Assembly (NCBI GenBank): GCA_022600195.1
Contig: JAHZKX010000041.1
Coordinates: forward strand, 62,001-126,000
Direction: 5' to 3'
DNA: 64,000 nt
From: Planctomycetota bacterium
GTDB lineage: Bacteria; Planctomycetota; Planctomycetia; Planctomycetales; Planctomycetaceae
Shown piece after piece: positions 55,974 to 64,000 of this stretch. Within the stretch, counting starts at the first letter, position 1; each line of letters opens with the position of its first letter. Both the position numbers and the translations under genes were made by a program. The notes under the pieces were generated by a model. The model searched no databases. It had not been told where the DNA came from and was given only the letters and a program-made list of their open reading frames with translations.

Positions 55974-57254
55974 ATGATCACTGTTGCCGAAATCAACGAT
56001 ATTGATCGCCTTGACAATTTTCGTCTGGCATGGCGTTCCCTGCTCGGCAAAACCAAAGGAGTCACCTTCGCTCATTCTCCAGAATGGCTGGAAAATTATT
56101 GGGAGCATTTCGGCGAAGGGCTCAAATTACGAGTACTCTTCATCACGCTGGGAAACAAGATCATCGGAATCGTACCTCTGGTTGTAAAACCTGTTCAGAC
56201 AAAAATGGGAACCATGCGCGTATTGACCAATCCCCTGGACGGATGGGGAGCATTTTATGGTCAGATCGGACCAAACCCGGCTGCAACAATGGTCACAGCC
56301 ATGCGACATATCAAAACTTCCAAACGCGATTGGGATCTGATTGACTTTCGCTATATTGATCAGGAAGGCCATGACCGCAAACGCACATCCAATGCCTTTA
56401 AATCTGTCGGCTTTCAGGGAACACAGGCCGTGTGGCGCCAACTTCCCATGATCAATACGCTGGATACAAACTGGAACTCTTATCTTGAGAGTCGAACAAT
56501 ACAAACAAAAAATCGCATTGAAACTGCTGAGCAGATCTTAGCGGAAGCAGGACATACCTCCTTTTATCGATCAAGGTTGGAAGACCCTTCAGCTCCAGGC
56601 TGGAACCCACGCTGGGATCTCTGGTCCGAATTCGAACAGATGGATTTCACTCTCGGAAATCGGACCACGCTCGCCGGTGGTCACTATTCTCAAAGCAGAA
56701 AGCTGGCCTTCCTGAAAGAAATTCATGCGCCCGCCGTTCGACAGGGAATGGCACGCATTGATGCTCTATTTATTAACCATTCACTGGCGGTGTGCGCTTA
56801 TGGGTTGCAGCATGCGGAAGGAACCGACTATCTGGCGCTGGGTCATCGAGATCAGGTTCCTGAGGAAATCGTGACTGCGTTGATCGCCCGCATGATCCAA
56901 CAATCAATTCATGACGGAGAACAGGCTTTAAATCTGGCGTCACTAAGCCCGCAATTAGCCAATGAGTGGAAGAACCAGAATAAAAACAGTTATCGGTGCT
57001 CCCATTTCCCCGTCACTGTTCCACGCTCACAGGTCTTACGCGTGAATCGCTGGATGAAAGAACCCATTCTGAAAAACAACACGACAAAAACGGCAAATAC
57101 CGGCAAACTAGATCTGAGTGCGACAATGAAGAATGAACACCATTCCAACATTGAAATATTAGCAGAGGCACCACAAGAATGGGCTGATGAGAAAAAAACT
57201 CGCTCTGATGGAAGCCACAGCGAAGACCGTCCAAAATTTAGAATCGTCGGTTAG
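55974..57254 (+). CDS. GNAT-fold acyltransferase-like protein (CelD/BcsL or FemAB-related)
   Basis: A 426-residue protein. The ATG at 55974 has a GGAG five bases upstream and is preferred over 55959. The N-terminal half resembles the CelD/BcsL region (FAHSPEWLENYWEHFGEGLK, then LRVLFITLGNKIIGIVPLVV). The second half carries GNAT-like elements with AFLKEIHAPAVRQGMARIDA, LFINHSLAVCAYGLQ and YLALGHRDQVPEEIVTALIA. Members are linked to polysaccharide or peptide acylation. No cellulose or exopolysaccharide genes are adjacent. The last 60 residues are polar and probably disordered. Confidence 0.75.
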   Translation: MITVAEINDIDRLDNFRLAWRSLLGKTKGVTFAHSPEWLENYWEHFGEGLKLRVLFITLGNKIIGIVPLVVKPVQTKMGTMRVLTNPLDGWGAFYGQIGPNPAATMVTAMRHIKTSKRDWDLIDFRYIDQEGHDRKRTSNAFKSVGFQGTQAVWRQLPMINTLDTNWNSYLESRTIQTKNRIETAEQILAEAGHTSFYRSRLEDPSAPGWNPRWDLWSEFEQMDFTLGNRTTLAGGHYSQSRKLAFLKEIHAPAVRQGMARIDALFINHSLAVCAYGLQHAEGTDYLALGHRDQVPEEIVTALIARMIQQSIHDGEQALNLASLSPQLANEWKNQNKNSYRCSHFPVTVPRSQVLRVNRWMKEPILKNNTTKTANTGKLDLSATMKNEHHSNIEILAEAPQEWADEKKTRSDGSHSEDRPKFRIVG

Positions 57255-57260
57255 ACGGGT

Positions 57261-58847
57261 TCAATCATCGTTGCGTGCAAATTTAACGACCATCAGAGTC
57301 CGATCATCCCCATCATGTCCACCTTCCAGATGCTCCTGCAATTTGGACCAGATCCCTTCCAGAACGACTTCAGCAGTATCTTCAGTATGGCTCTCCAGGA
57401 CTTTCATGATCCCATCCGAGCGAAACATTTTTCGCTCACTGCTCATCGCTTCACTGATTCCATCGCTGAAACCAACAATCATGTCATTCGTACATAATGG
57501 CATAACAGAGTAATCATAATCGTTCGCTTCGGTGACTCCCAGTAGCATACCGTGAGACATTAAATTATTGATCTTCCCCTTATGTACCCAGAATGGAGCG
57601 GGATGCCCAGCGTTTGTGTAGGTAAAAGTCCGATTCCTGGTGTCAATCACACCGTAAATCATGCTCATAAACTGATGAGGTAGTGAAGTATGATATAAAG
57701 ATGTATTAATTCGACTAATCACAAATCGTGTATCTTTTGCCTGTTCGATTGGTCCTTCGGTCAAGGTATGCAAGGCGCCCCTGACCGATGCCATCACCAC
57801 TGCAGCGGGAATACTGTCTCCGGAGGCATCACCTAACGCAAAACAGGTCACATGCGGTGAAAGCTTGATAAATTCGCATAAATCACCACCCACTTCATGA
57901 TGGCTGATTGTCTGGACGGCTGCCTTAAATTCGCGATCCTGAGTGGAATCTCGTACTAACTCAGCCGGAAAAGAATCTGAGATAACCTTGAGTTCTTTTT
58001 TCAGACGAATCTGATTCTGGCTCTCTTTCAATAAAACCGTTCTCTCCAAAATCGTACTGATCTGGGCACCGATCGATTTTAATACGTGGATATCACGATC
58101 TTTCACTTGACGGGCACGACGGTCAAATGCCCAAAGCGTTCCAAACGGGCCGGAATCGGACTGCACCGAAACACAGATTCCCGTCAAACACCCTTCTGGT
58201 AACCAGTCAGACTGCTCGGAAGCATCCAGGCGGCTGATAACCACTCCCTCGTCAGTAAACGCTTCCATATCAGGGGTAGATTCAGATAACTTTCTGCGAT
58301 GAAATGGGATTTCAAAGTGAGTCAGCGAGGACTGAACTCGAAGTGATAATTGATTTGAATCTGAACTCAGCAAAAAGAAGCCGGCAGTCCGCAGGCCGGT
58401 AAGTTGTAATGCCGCTTCTAATAACTTTTGCAAGGCATCCTGCAAGCCATCCTGCTTTGCAGAAGACAGACCGACATCCATCAGTGTTGTCACTTCTTTG
58501 TTCTTGACTTCCAACGACGTGTTCATCGTTTCAATGCGGGAAATCAGACTACCGACCAGTTCCGCAAATTTCCTCGCGGTGTCAAATAAATAATCATTGG
58601 TCGATTCTTCAGGTAGCGTCAGATAAAGATAACCCAGACACTGATTCCCGTCTTCAATCGACTCATACCAGCAGTATTTATCGCTCTCAGACAGCTCCTC
58701 TTCCAATGATTTTCGCTCTTCCGGTTTGGAAGGCGCGAAGAGCAAAGGCCATCCGGTGATTTCCGTAAACTGATCACAAACGCTGTGAATCCATTCGAGA
58801 GGTTGGGTGAGTGTCTGTTCCATTTCACCTGATCCAGGAGACGCCAA
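57261..58847 (-). CDS. GAF-domain SpoIIE-type serine phosphatase
   Basis: A 528-residue cytoplasmic regulator. A GAF-like sensor spans about residues 120-290 (LQLTGLRTAGFFLLSSDSNQ, then WAFDRRARQVKDRDIHVLKS). A short coiled coil (290-325) connects to a PP2C/SpoIIE phosphatase domain at about 325-525. That domain includes GGDLCEFI and CFALGDASGDSIPAAVVMAS with metal-binding Asp residues, TYTNAGHPAPFWVH and MIVGFSDGISEAMSS. Such proteins usually dephosphorylate an anti-sigma-factor antagonist; no antagonist or kinase gene is close by. It converges on the GNAT gene with only 6 bases between the stops. Confidence 0.88.
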   Translation of the reverse strand: MASPGSGEMEQTLTQPLEWIHSVCDQFTEITGWPLLFAPSKPEERKSLEEELSESDKYCWYESIEDGNQCLGYLYLTLPEESTNDYLFDTARKFAELVGSLISRIETMNTSLEVKNKEVTTLMDVGLSSAKQDGLQDALQKLLEAALQLTGLRTAGFFLLSSDSNQLSLRVQSSLTHFEIPFHRRKLSESTPDMEAFTDEGVVISRLDASEQSDWLPEGCLTGICVSVQSDSGPFGTLWAFDRRARQVKDRDIHVLKSIGAQISTILERTVLLKESQNQIRLKKELKVISDSFPAELVRDSTQDREFKAAVQTISHHEVGGDLCEFIKLSPHVTCFALGDASGDSIPAAVVMASVRGALHTLTEGPIEQAKDTRFVISRINTSLYHTSLPHQFMSMIYGVIDTRNRTFTYTNAGHPAPFWVHKGKINNLMSHGMLLGVTEANDYDYSVMPLCTNDMIVGFSDGISEAMSSERKMFRSDGIMKVLESHTEDTAEVVLEGIWSKLQEHLEGGHDGDDRTLMVVKFARNDD

Positions 58848-59028
58848 GAGAGAAAATGATTAGTTAAAAGCGGACTGCTCTATTTTCTTCTATCGACAAT
58901 CAGGGACTGGCAGAATACCCGGTAGCCCAATTATGACGGTTGGAACGGTTATCCCTGAAGAAATCTTTGACAATCACAGATTCCAGCAGCTTCGGGTCAA
59001 CTTGCAAACGGAATTGAATGAATCACTC

Positions 59029-60600
59029 TTAGCGAAAACGCTCAATCACGGCACTTCCACAAGCGTCGCTCCAGACATTGACGGAAGTACGACACATATC
59101 CAATATCCGGTCGACCGCAATAATGACACCTTGTGCTTCAAGCGGCAGGCCAACTGCCTGCAAAACAATGGCCATCATCACCAGTCCTGCATGAGGAATT
59201 CCTGCAGCACCGATGCTCGCCAGTAATGCGGTAATGGCAACCAGAACTTGTTGCTCTAAAGGCATGACCACCCCGGAATAAGCCTGTGCGATAAACAATA
59301 CAGCCACCGCTTCATACAAAGCGGTTCCATCCATATTGATCGTTGCACCTAAGGGAAGTACAAACGAACTGACCTCATTGGAAACCTCTGCCTTCTCTTC
59401 TACACAGGTAATCGTCAGGGGAAGCGTTCCGTTTGACGATGCCGTTGAGAATGCTGTCATCAATGCCGGGCTCATGGCACGCGCAAATTCTATGGGCGAA
59501 CGCCGCGCCACAAATTTCAATATACAGGGCAATATGATTAAAGCATGCGCTAGCAGAGCCAGAAAGACTGTGATCATATACCAGCCGAGAATCTTGAAGA
59601 TCTCAATTCCCTGCGAAGAGACCGCATAAAACATAAATGCAAACACACCAATCGGAGCCAGACTGATGATAAACATCGTCATCCGCATCATGACTTCGAA
59701 ACCGGCCTGAAAGAAATCCGTCAATAGTTTTGCATGTTTGCCACCAACAAGAATAATAAAAATTCCCACCAGCATACTGAAAGAAATAATCGAAAGAAAT
59801 TCTCCTTCTCCTAACGAATAGATAATATTCGTAGGAATCAGACGATCTGCCATATCAAGAAAGATGGAGCTGACAGAGTCTTGTCCGGTAGAGAGACTGC
59901 CAGTACCTCCCGGGAGGTCCGCGCCAATCCCGGGGCGTATCAGGTTTACAAAAAAGATACCGGTAGAGATAGCAAGCAGACTGGTCGAAAGATAATACAG
60001 GAGCGTTCGGGAAAACATCTTTCCAAACCGTGCTGCATTCCCCAAACTTGCAATGCCCGTCACTAAGGAGGTCACTATCAAAGGAATAGTCACCATCTTA
60101 AGCAACCGCAAAAACAGGTCACCTAACCATTTGGAAATCGCCATCGCATTGTAGGAAACACCTGTGCCATGCGCCTTATATTCCGCATCCCACCTGGGAT
60201 AGGTTTTCACCAACTCCTCACCGTTCGGCGCAGAATACGTTGTGAGAATGGTCTTACGATTCACCTTCCTGCTATAACTTAGCTCATACTTTTTTGCAGA
60301 GTCAATAAAGTGAATCAACCGCTCAGTCACTTCGACCGTCACCGGTTTTTTCGGTTCGCCTTTGGCCAGGATCTTTTCGAATTCTGGAAAGCGCACGAGT
60401 AATTCTTCACGGTCTTTAAACTGATATTCTGTTCGAACTTTTTTGACATCCTCTTCGATTACCTGAAAGCCAGATTCAGAGTGGCTGAGTGTTAATGAAA
60501 TATTATTCAGAGAAAATTCACCAGGATTAAAAATAAATCCGAGAACGGTACCAAAAATCAAAGCAATTAGAATTTGGTAATGCAGTGGAAGATTCTTCAT
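59029..60600 (-). CDS. Sodium/proton:dicarboxylate (glutamate-type) symporter with large insertion
   Basis: DAACS-family inner-membrane transporter, 523 residues. Helix 1 is at about 8-25. Hallmarks are TAFSTASSNGTLPLTITCVE (hairpin HP1, 383-401), GATINMDGTALYEAVAVLFIAQ (helix 7) and DRILDMCRTSVNVWSDACGSAVI (helix 8, 497-519). The substrate residues in helix 8 fit dicarboxylate or amino-acid transport. Typical members are about 420-440 residues. The difference is an extra soluble segment of about 115 residues (30-150) between helices 1 and 2, rich in Lys and Glu. The substrate is unassigned. Confidence 0.9.
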   Translation of the reverse strand: MKNLPLHYQILIALIFGTVLGFIFNPGEFSLNNISLTLSHSESGFQVIEEDVKKVRTEYQFKDREELLVRFPEFEKILAKGEPKKPVTVEVTERLIHFIDSAKKYELSYSRKVNRKTILTTYSAPNGEELVKTYPRWDAEYKAHGTGVSYNAMAISKWLGDLFLRLLKMVTIPLIVTSLVTGIASLGNAARFGKMFSRTLLYYLSTSLLAISTGIFFVNLIRPGIGADLPGGTGSLSTGQDSVSSIFLDMADRLIPTNIIYSLGEGEFLSIISFSMLVGIFIILVGGKHAKLLTDFFQAGFEVMMRMTMFIISLAPIGVFAFMFYAVSSQGIEIFKILGWYMITVFLALLAHALIILPCILKFVARRSPIEFARAMSPALMTAFSTASSNGTLPLTITCVEEKAEVSNEVSSFVLPLGATINMDGTALYEAVAVLFIAQAYSGVVMPLEQQVLVAITALLASIGAAGIPHAGLVMMAIVLQAVGLPLEAQGVIIAVDRILDMCRTSVNVWSDACGSAVIERFR

Positions 60601-60706
60601 AAAACACCAACTTCCCGATTCTCTTTTGATGAACGATCAACAGGATATCTACAAGCTCTCAGTCTGGAAAATCACTCCCTCAATTTTAAATCTGAATGAG
60701 CAAGTT

Positions 60707-61906
60707 CTAGCTGCGGGCACTCTCACATTGAAAAGGAAGCCAGGCACCATTTTCGTGACTGCTGGCAACAGATTGCTGGATAAAATACATCCCTTCCACG
60801 CCATCATACACGTTTGGATAAATGGTATTTTTTGGTTCAAATGGCTGACCCGTAATGCGGTTAATCATGGCATCAAAGGCAGAGCGATAAATATTCGCAA
60901 AAGCCTCAAAGAACGCTTCCGGATGACCGGAGGGTAATCGACAGGCGGCTGCACCGGATTCATTCATATACGGCGCATTCGGATCGCGTATATAAACGGA
61001 ATGCGGTTGACCATTGCGTCGAATCACCATCTGATTAGGCTCTTCCTGTCGCCATGCCAGCGCCCCTTTAGTTCCGTCGATCTCAATGAATAAATCATTT
61101 TCGCGACCGTGTGAAATTTGACTGGCTGTCACAGTTCCCATAGCCCCATTTTGAAACCGAACGACGGCGTGACCGTAATCATCCAGTTTTCGTCCTGGTG
61201 CGAAAATCTTCAAATTGCACGAGATTTCTTCCGGAAGTAGCCCGGTCATATAACGGCCCAGGTTGTAAGCATGTGTGGCAATATCGCCAAACGCACCAGC
61301 CGCTCCCGATTTTGCCGGATCGGTCCGCCAGGCAGCCTGTTTCTGGTCTTCCTCTTCCAGACGCGAACGCAACCAACCCTGAATATAATTCGAACGCACC
61401 GCTTGAATCTCACCAAATTCACCGCTCAGAATCATTTCCCGTGCCATCCGCACGAGAGGGTAACCTGTGTAGTTATGACTGACGGCAAACACCACACCCG
61501 ATTTCTCGACCAGGCTTTGCAATTCTTCCGCCTGCCCCAGATCAAATGTCATTGGCTTATCACAAACGACATTAAACCCGGCCTCAACTGCCGTCTTCGC
61601 AATCGAAAAATGCGTAAAGTTCGGTGTTGCAATACTGATAAAATCAACTCGCTCGTCTTCAGGCAGACCGGATTCTTTTTCAACCAGTTCTTCAATGGAA
61701 CCGTAGGCACGTTCCGGTTTGATATCATAAGCGGGTGCCGATGCCTTCGCTCTTTCTGGATTTGATGAAAGAGCACCAGCCACCAGCTCTGCACGATTAT
61801 CCAGACAGGCGGCAATGGAATGAACGCGTCCGATAAACGAACCTTGACCACCCCCCACAAGTGCCATTCGCAATTTACGATTGAGTTGACCGTTCATTGT
61901 TTCCAT
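60707..61906 (-). CDS. Gfo/Idh/MocA family NAD(P)-dependent oxidoreductase
   Basis: A 399-residue oxidoreductase with an N-terminal Rossmann motif RMALVGGGQGSFIGRVHSIA. The Lys-Pro signature of the family is in NVVCDKPMTFDLGQAEEL, and the C-terminal alpha/beta sheet domain contains GAAGAFGDIATHAYNLGRYM. The metal-free family acts on sugars or inositols. The start at 61906 has a good GGAAGGAG eight bases upstream. Planctomycetes carry many paralogues with unclear substrates. No sugar-catabolism genes are adjacent. Confidence 0.9.
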   Translation of the reverse strand: METMNGQLNRKLRMALVGGGQGSFIGRVHSIAACLDNRAELVAGALSSNPERAKASAPAYDIKPERAYGSIEELVEKESGLPEDERVDFISIATPNFTHFSIAKTAVEAGFNVVCDKPMTFDLGQAEELQSLVEKSGVVFAVSHNYTGYPLVRMAREMILSGEFGEIQAVRSNYIQGWLRSRLEEEDQKQAAWRTDPAKSGAAGAFGDIATHAYNLGRYMTGLLPEEISCNLKIFAPGRKLDDYGHAVVRFQNGAMGTVTASQISHGRENDLFIEIDGTKGALAWRQEEPNQMVIRRNGQPHSVYIRDPNAPYMNESGAAACRLPSGHPEAFFEAFANIYRSAFDAMINRITGQPFEPKNTIYPNVYDGVEGMYFIQQSVASSHENGAWLPFQCESARS

Positions 61907-62299
61907 TGTTGAACTCCTTCCTCTTTGTAATTCATTCTATACCCGTACCAGTAGACGAGTTAGTGTTGAGCAGCAAGATGTTGAATTTGACCGGCCCTCC
62001 GGACAGTCACTTACAAGTCAGCATACTTTTGGATCATCGGAATTACAACCAATGTGAATTACAGAGCATAATCTCGCAATAAACATCCCATTTTCTCAAA
62101 CAGAATTTGCCATTTTTTTCCTTTTTAATCAACTCTGGCAGCGAACAAAGTTCTTGGATACAATACAGTAGCAGGTCTGAGTCCAGACCAGTTCGAATGC
62201 TTCAAGTGTTCGAAATATTTCTTCAATTTCTGTTTTCTAACTGTAGTCTGTGTGCAAACACACACTCTACATGCTTACAAAGAACATGGGGAGGCATTT
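61907..62299. other. Divergent intergenic region
   Basis: About 390 bases between the Gfo/Idh/MocA gene (minus) and the small plus-strand gene. No gene, hairpin or operator is recognisable apart from the GGGGAGG ribosome site at 62287-62293. Confidence 0.4.
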
Positions 62300-62803
62300 G
62301 TGGTGAAAAAACAAAATGGCGAACGCCGATTCCTTTGGTTAACTGTCGGTGTCATCTGTGGAATGTGTTTATCCTATTTCTGGCCACATGAGCCTGCTCT
62401 GGCGGTCGCTACGGACAGAGATACTGACCGCTTCGCAATTTCAACGGTCCCTACCAAAGCAGGCAATGCGGAAGCCGTCTTTGTGCTCGACTTCTTAACA
62501 GGTCGACTACAGGGGGCAGTATTAAATTCACGATCAGGAAAATTCACACAGGCCTACTTCCGAAATCTGGCTGCAGACTTTGGTGTTGATCCAACGGCAA
62601 AACCACATTACGTGATCGTTCCTGGTACCGTTGATTTACCAGCACAGGGACGTGTCCAATTTGCAAATGGCGGCCTTTATGTTGCCGAGATGTCTTCTGG
62701 TGTTGTTGCCTGTTATGGTTTTTCATTCCTCTTCAACAATGCTCCTACACCACCTCAACAATTAATTCCGATCGACAAATTCCAATTCCGGGCAGCTCAA
62801 TAA
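62300..62803 (+). CDS. Small membrane-anchored conserved protein, unknown
   Basis: The start is taken at GTG 62300 (or GTG 62303), because a strong GGGGAGG ribosome site lies 6-9 bases upstream and the upstream ATG at 62252 has none. The 167-residue product has one N-terminal membrane anchor or signal (FLWLTVGVICGMCLSYFW) and a soluble domain with DRFAISTVPTKAGNAEAVFV, LDFLTGRLQGAVLNSRSGKF and QLIPIDKFQFRAA. I recognise the layout as a planctomycete conserved hypothetical type without known function. A clear terminator follows at 62857. Confidence 0.75.
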   Translation: MVKKQNGERRFLWLTVGVICGMCLSYFWPHEPALAVATDRDTDRFAISTVPTKAGNAEAVFVLDFLTGRLQGAVLNSRSGKFTQAYFRNLAADFGVDPTAKPHYVIVPGTVDLPAQGRVQFANGGLYVAEMSSGVVACYGFSFLFNNAPTPPQQLIPIDKFQFRAAQ

Positions 62804-62856
62804 ACCAGATCAGCCCAGTAATCCCGGTCAGAGTTTGCTGCATCTAATGAAAACTA

Positions 62857-62887
62857 ACGGGAGTCAGTTAATGACTCCCGTTTTTTT
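62857..62887 (+). terminator. Rho-independent terminator
   Basis: ACGGGAGTCA (62857-62866) pairs with TGACTCCCGT (62872-62881) around a 5-base loop, followed by a T run to 62887. It lies between the small plus-strand gene and the convergent methyltransferase gene. Confidence 0.85.
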
Positions 62888-62915
62888 ATTACTGTTAAAA
62901 AAAAAGAGAGTGGTA

Positions 62916-64000
62916 CTATTCACGCTCACAAATCAAAGCGCGGGCTTTTCCCTCTAAGCGGGCAATGATTAACACACCCGCTGCTTCGCCTTTCAGTGAC
63001 AACTTGCGGCGCAGACCTTCAATCGAAACAGGTATTCGCCGACATTTAATTTCCAGTTGACCAAATGACGCAGTCCGAAAATATTTCCGGATCTCCCGTT
63101 CATTGTTTGGCAACTCTGCCAGAATTTTGAAGCGTCTGAAAAAAGGGGAATCTACCGGATTCGTTGAGGTCAAATATTCTTCTTCAGAATCGAGACGGCT
63201 CAGCGAAAACTGGCTCGCAGCCACATCCAGTAATCCGGAACGGACAACTGAAGGATCGGGGTCGTAAATATAAGAACCCGGTGGGGTGATGTTCACAAAG
63301 GCATCCAGTGGATGGCCGGCAATACTGTTGACCTCACCCGTTTTTGAAATGGCAGTCGCCCGAAATTCCTGGTCCCCGGCTAGATCACCAAACCAGATCG
63401 TGGCTTCTTTGCATTCACCATTCAGGCTGATCAGTTCCGTCTCGGTTTCAGGAAACTTTCCCGCAAAATTACTGGCGGGACTGAGTTTGATCGCCCCACC
63501 CTGAAACTGGGGGATCAATTTGAGAAGAGTCTCAAGCCCCGGCAGATAATCTTCGATCCGAATAACCTTGCCACCCGAACCGGGCCGCCGATCCGGATCA
63601 ATGTGCAATCTCCCTTGTCGATCCGAAAATTCCTCAAGAGGAGAATTGATCACACTCACCATTTCCGAAACACCATAAACTTCACTGTTCCAGACCGCAA
63701 ACTGACACAGTAATGGATCCAGATCAACGCCGGTGACGCTAGCCTCTTTTGCTAACGCAACCAGATCCCCACCCATACCACAACAAAAATCGTAAACCGT
63801 ACCGGAAAATCTTGCTGCTTTATGTCGCGAGACCAGCTCCGGCGTCGACTGCTCCAGGCTTTTGCGATCAAACCACATCTGTCCCGCTTGGGAAAATTTT
63901 GCCCGCCCGCGTGTTCGTAATTCGGATAAGGTCAACGCCGCACGCACCATGTCCTGCGAATAGTTTTTTCTTAACTGATTCTGCAGTTGGAACTCAGATC
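62916..64000 (-). CDS. Class I SAM-dependent methyltransferase (THUMP-like domain), 5' end cut by window edge
   Basis: An RNA- or protein-methyltransferase-like protein. The reading frame stays open past the first ATG in the window (63950) to base 64000, with no stop, and 16 more codons fit the protein style (SEFQLQNQLRKNYSQD). The true start therefore lies outside. SAM motif I is GTVYDFCCGMGGDLVALAKE, and VTGVDLDPLLCQFA is the motif II region. The C-terminal half (from about GSYIYDPDPSVVRSGL) matches the THUMP-like domain associated with these enzymes. The substrate is unknown. Confidence 0.85.
   Translation of the reverse strand, partial: SEFQLQNQLRKNYSQDMVRAALTLSELRTRGRAKFSQAGQMWFDRKSLEQSTPELVSRHKAARFSGTVYDFCCGMGGDLVALAKEASVTGVDLDPLLCQFAVWNSEVYGVSEMVSVINSPLEEFSDRQGRLHIDPDRRPGSGGKVIRIEDYLPGLETLLKLIPQFQGGAIKLSPASNFAGKFPETETELISLNGECKEATIWFGDLAGDQEFRATAISKTGEVNSIAGHPLDAFVNITPPGSYIYDPDPSVVRSGLLDVAASQFSLSRLDSEEEYLTSTNPVDSPFFRRFKILAELPNNEREIRKYFRTASFGQLEIKCRRIPVSIEGLRRKLSLKGEAAGVLIIARLEGKARALICERE

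Noticed and set aside
1-64000. tRNA genes, rRNA, CRISPR arrays, insertion sequences and prophage genes
   Set aside because: No T-loop/cloverleaf patterns, direct-repeat arrays, transposase or integrase motifs were found by eye; a tRNAscan or IS search could still reveal something small.

Overview
The window looks like a stretch of chromosome from a planctomycete of the Planctomycetaceae, possibly a Gimesia-like organism. This is inferred from gene content, since no search could be run. The supporting content is: a SecA of about 1,180 residues; PQQ-type propeller proteins; an arginine/proline/glycine-rich surface protein of the kind called mu-protocadherin in Rhodopirellula; a bacterial formylmethanofuran dehydrogenase subunit C homologue (H4MPT-linked C1 chemistry); an OleC/OleD pair; an ECF sigma factor paired with a small membrane protein; and LPS core synthesis (waaA). 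Base composition is moderate and fairly even. I saw no rRNA, tRNA, CRISPR array, insertion sequence, integrase or prophage.

Region 1 (1-17150) is mostly housekeeping. dnaK is cut by the left edge on the minus strand. On the plus strand follow pheA, tpiA, secG, the tightly packed yicC-gmk-rpoZ-coaC-coaB group (two start/stop overlaps, coaBC split into two genes), ftsK, a citramalate synthase, valS and a bifunctional-nuclease family gene. Hairpin terminators were found after pheA, coaB, ftsK and the nuclease gene.

Region 2 (17150-33600) holds a NagB-like isomerase, an RND efflux pair with a following membrane protein, fabH, and a minus-strand envelope/export run: secA, waaA, metK and a membrane protein. 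Region 3 (33600-47230) is accessory: a sulfite-oxidase-like enzyme, an ECF sigma/membrane protein pair, a very large exported PQQ propeller with an embedded methyltransferase domain, secreted proteins of unknown role, an NTF2-like protein paired with a low-complexity surface protein, a stand-alone E2-type acyltransferase, and a secreted beta-lactamase-fold hydrolase.

Region 4 (47230-64000) carries pckA, oleD and oleC, fhcC, a secreted glycine/tyrosine-rich protein, a HEAT-repeat protein, a GNAT-fold protein, a GAF/SpoIIE phosphatase, a dicarboxylate-type symporter with a large insertion, a Gfo/Idh/MocA oxidoreductase, a small conserved membrane-anchored protein, and a methyltransferase cut by the right edge.

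The most interesting signals are five degenerate copies of a helical module inside SecA; the methyltransferase domain inside an exported propeller; a shared 7-3-7 palindrome upstream of dnaK (twice) and secA (once); PheA with a histone-like basic tail and altered mutase and feedback motifs; and the isolated fhcC and oleCD genes.
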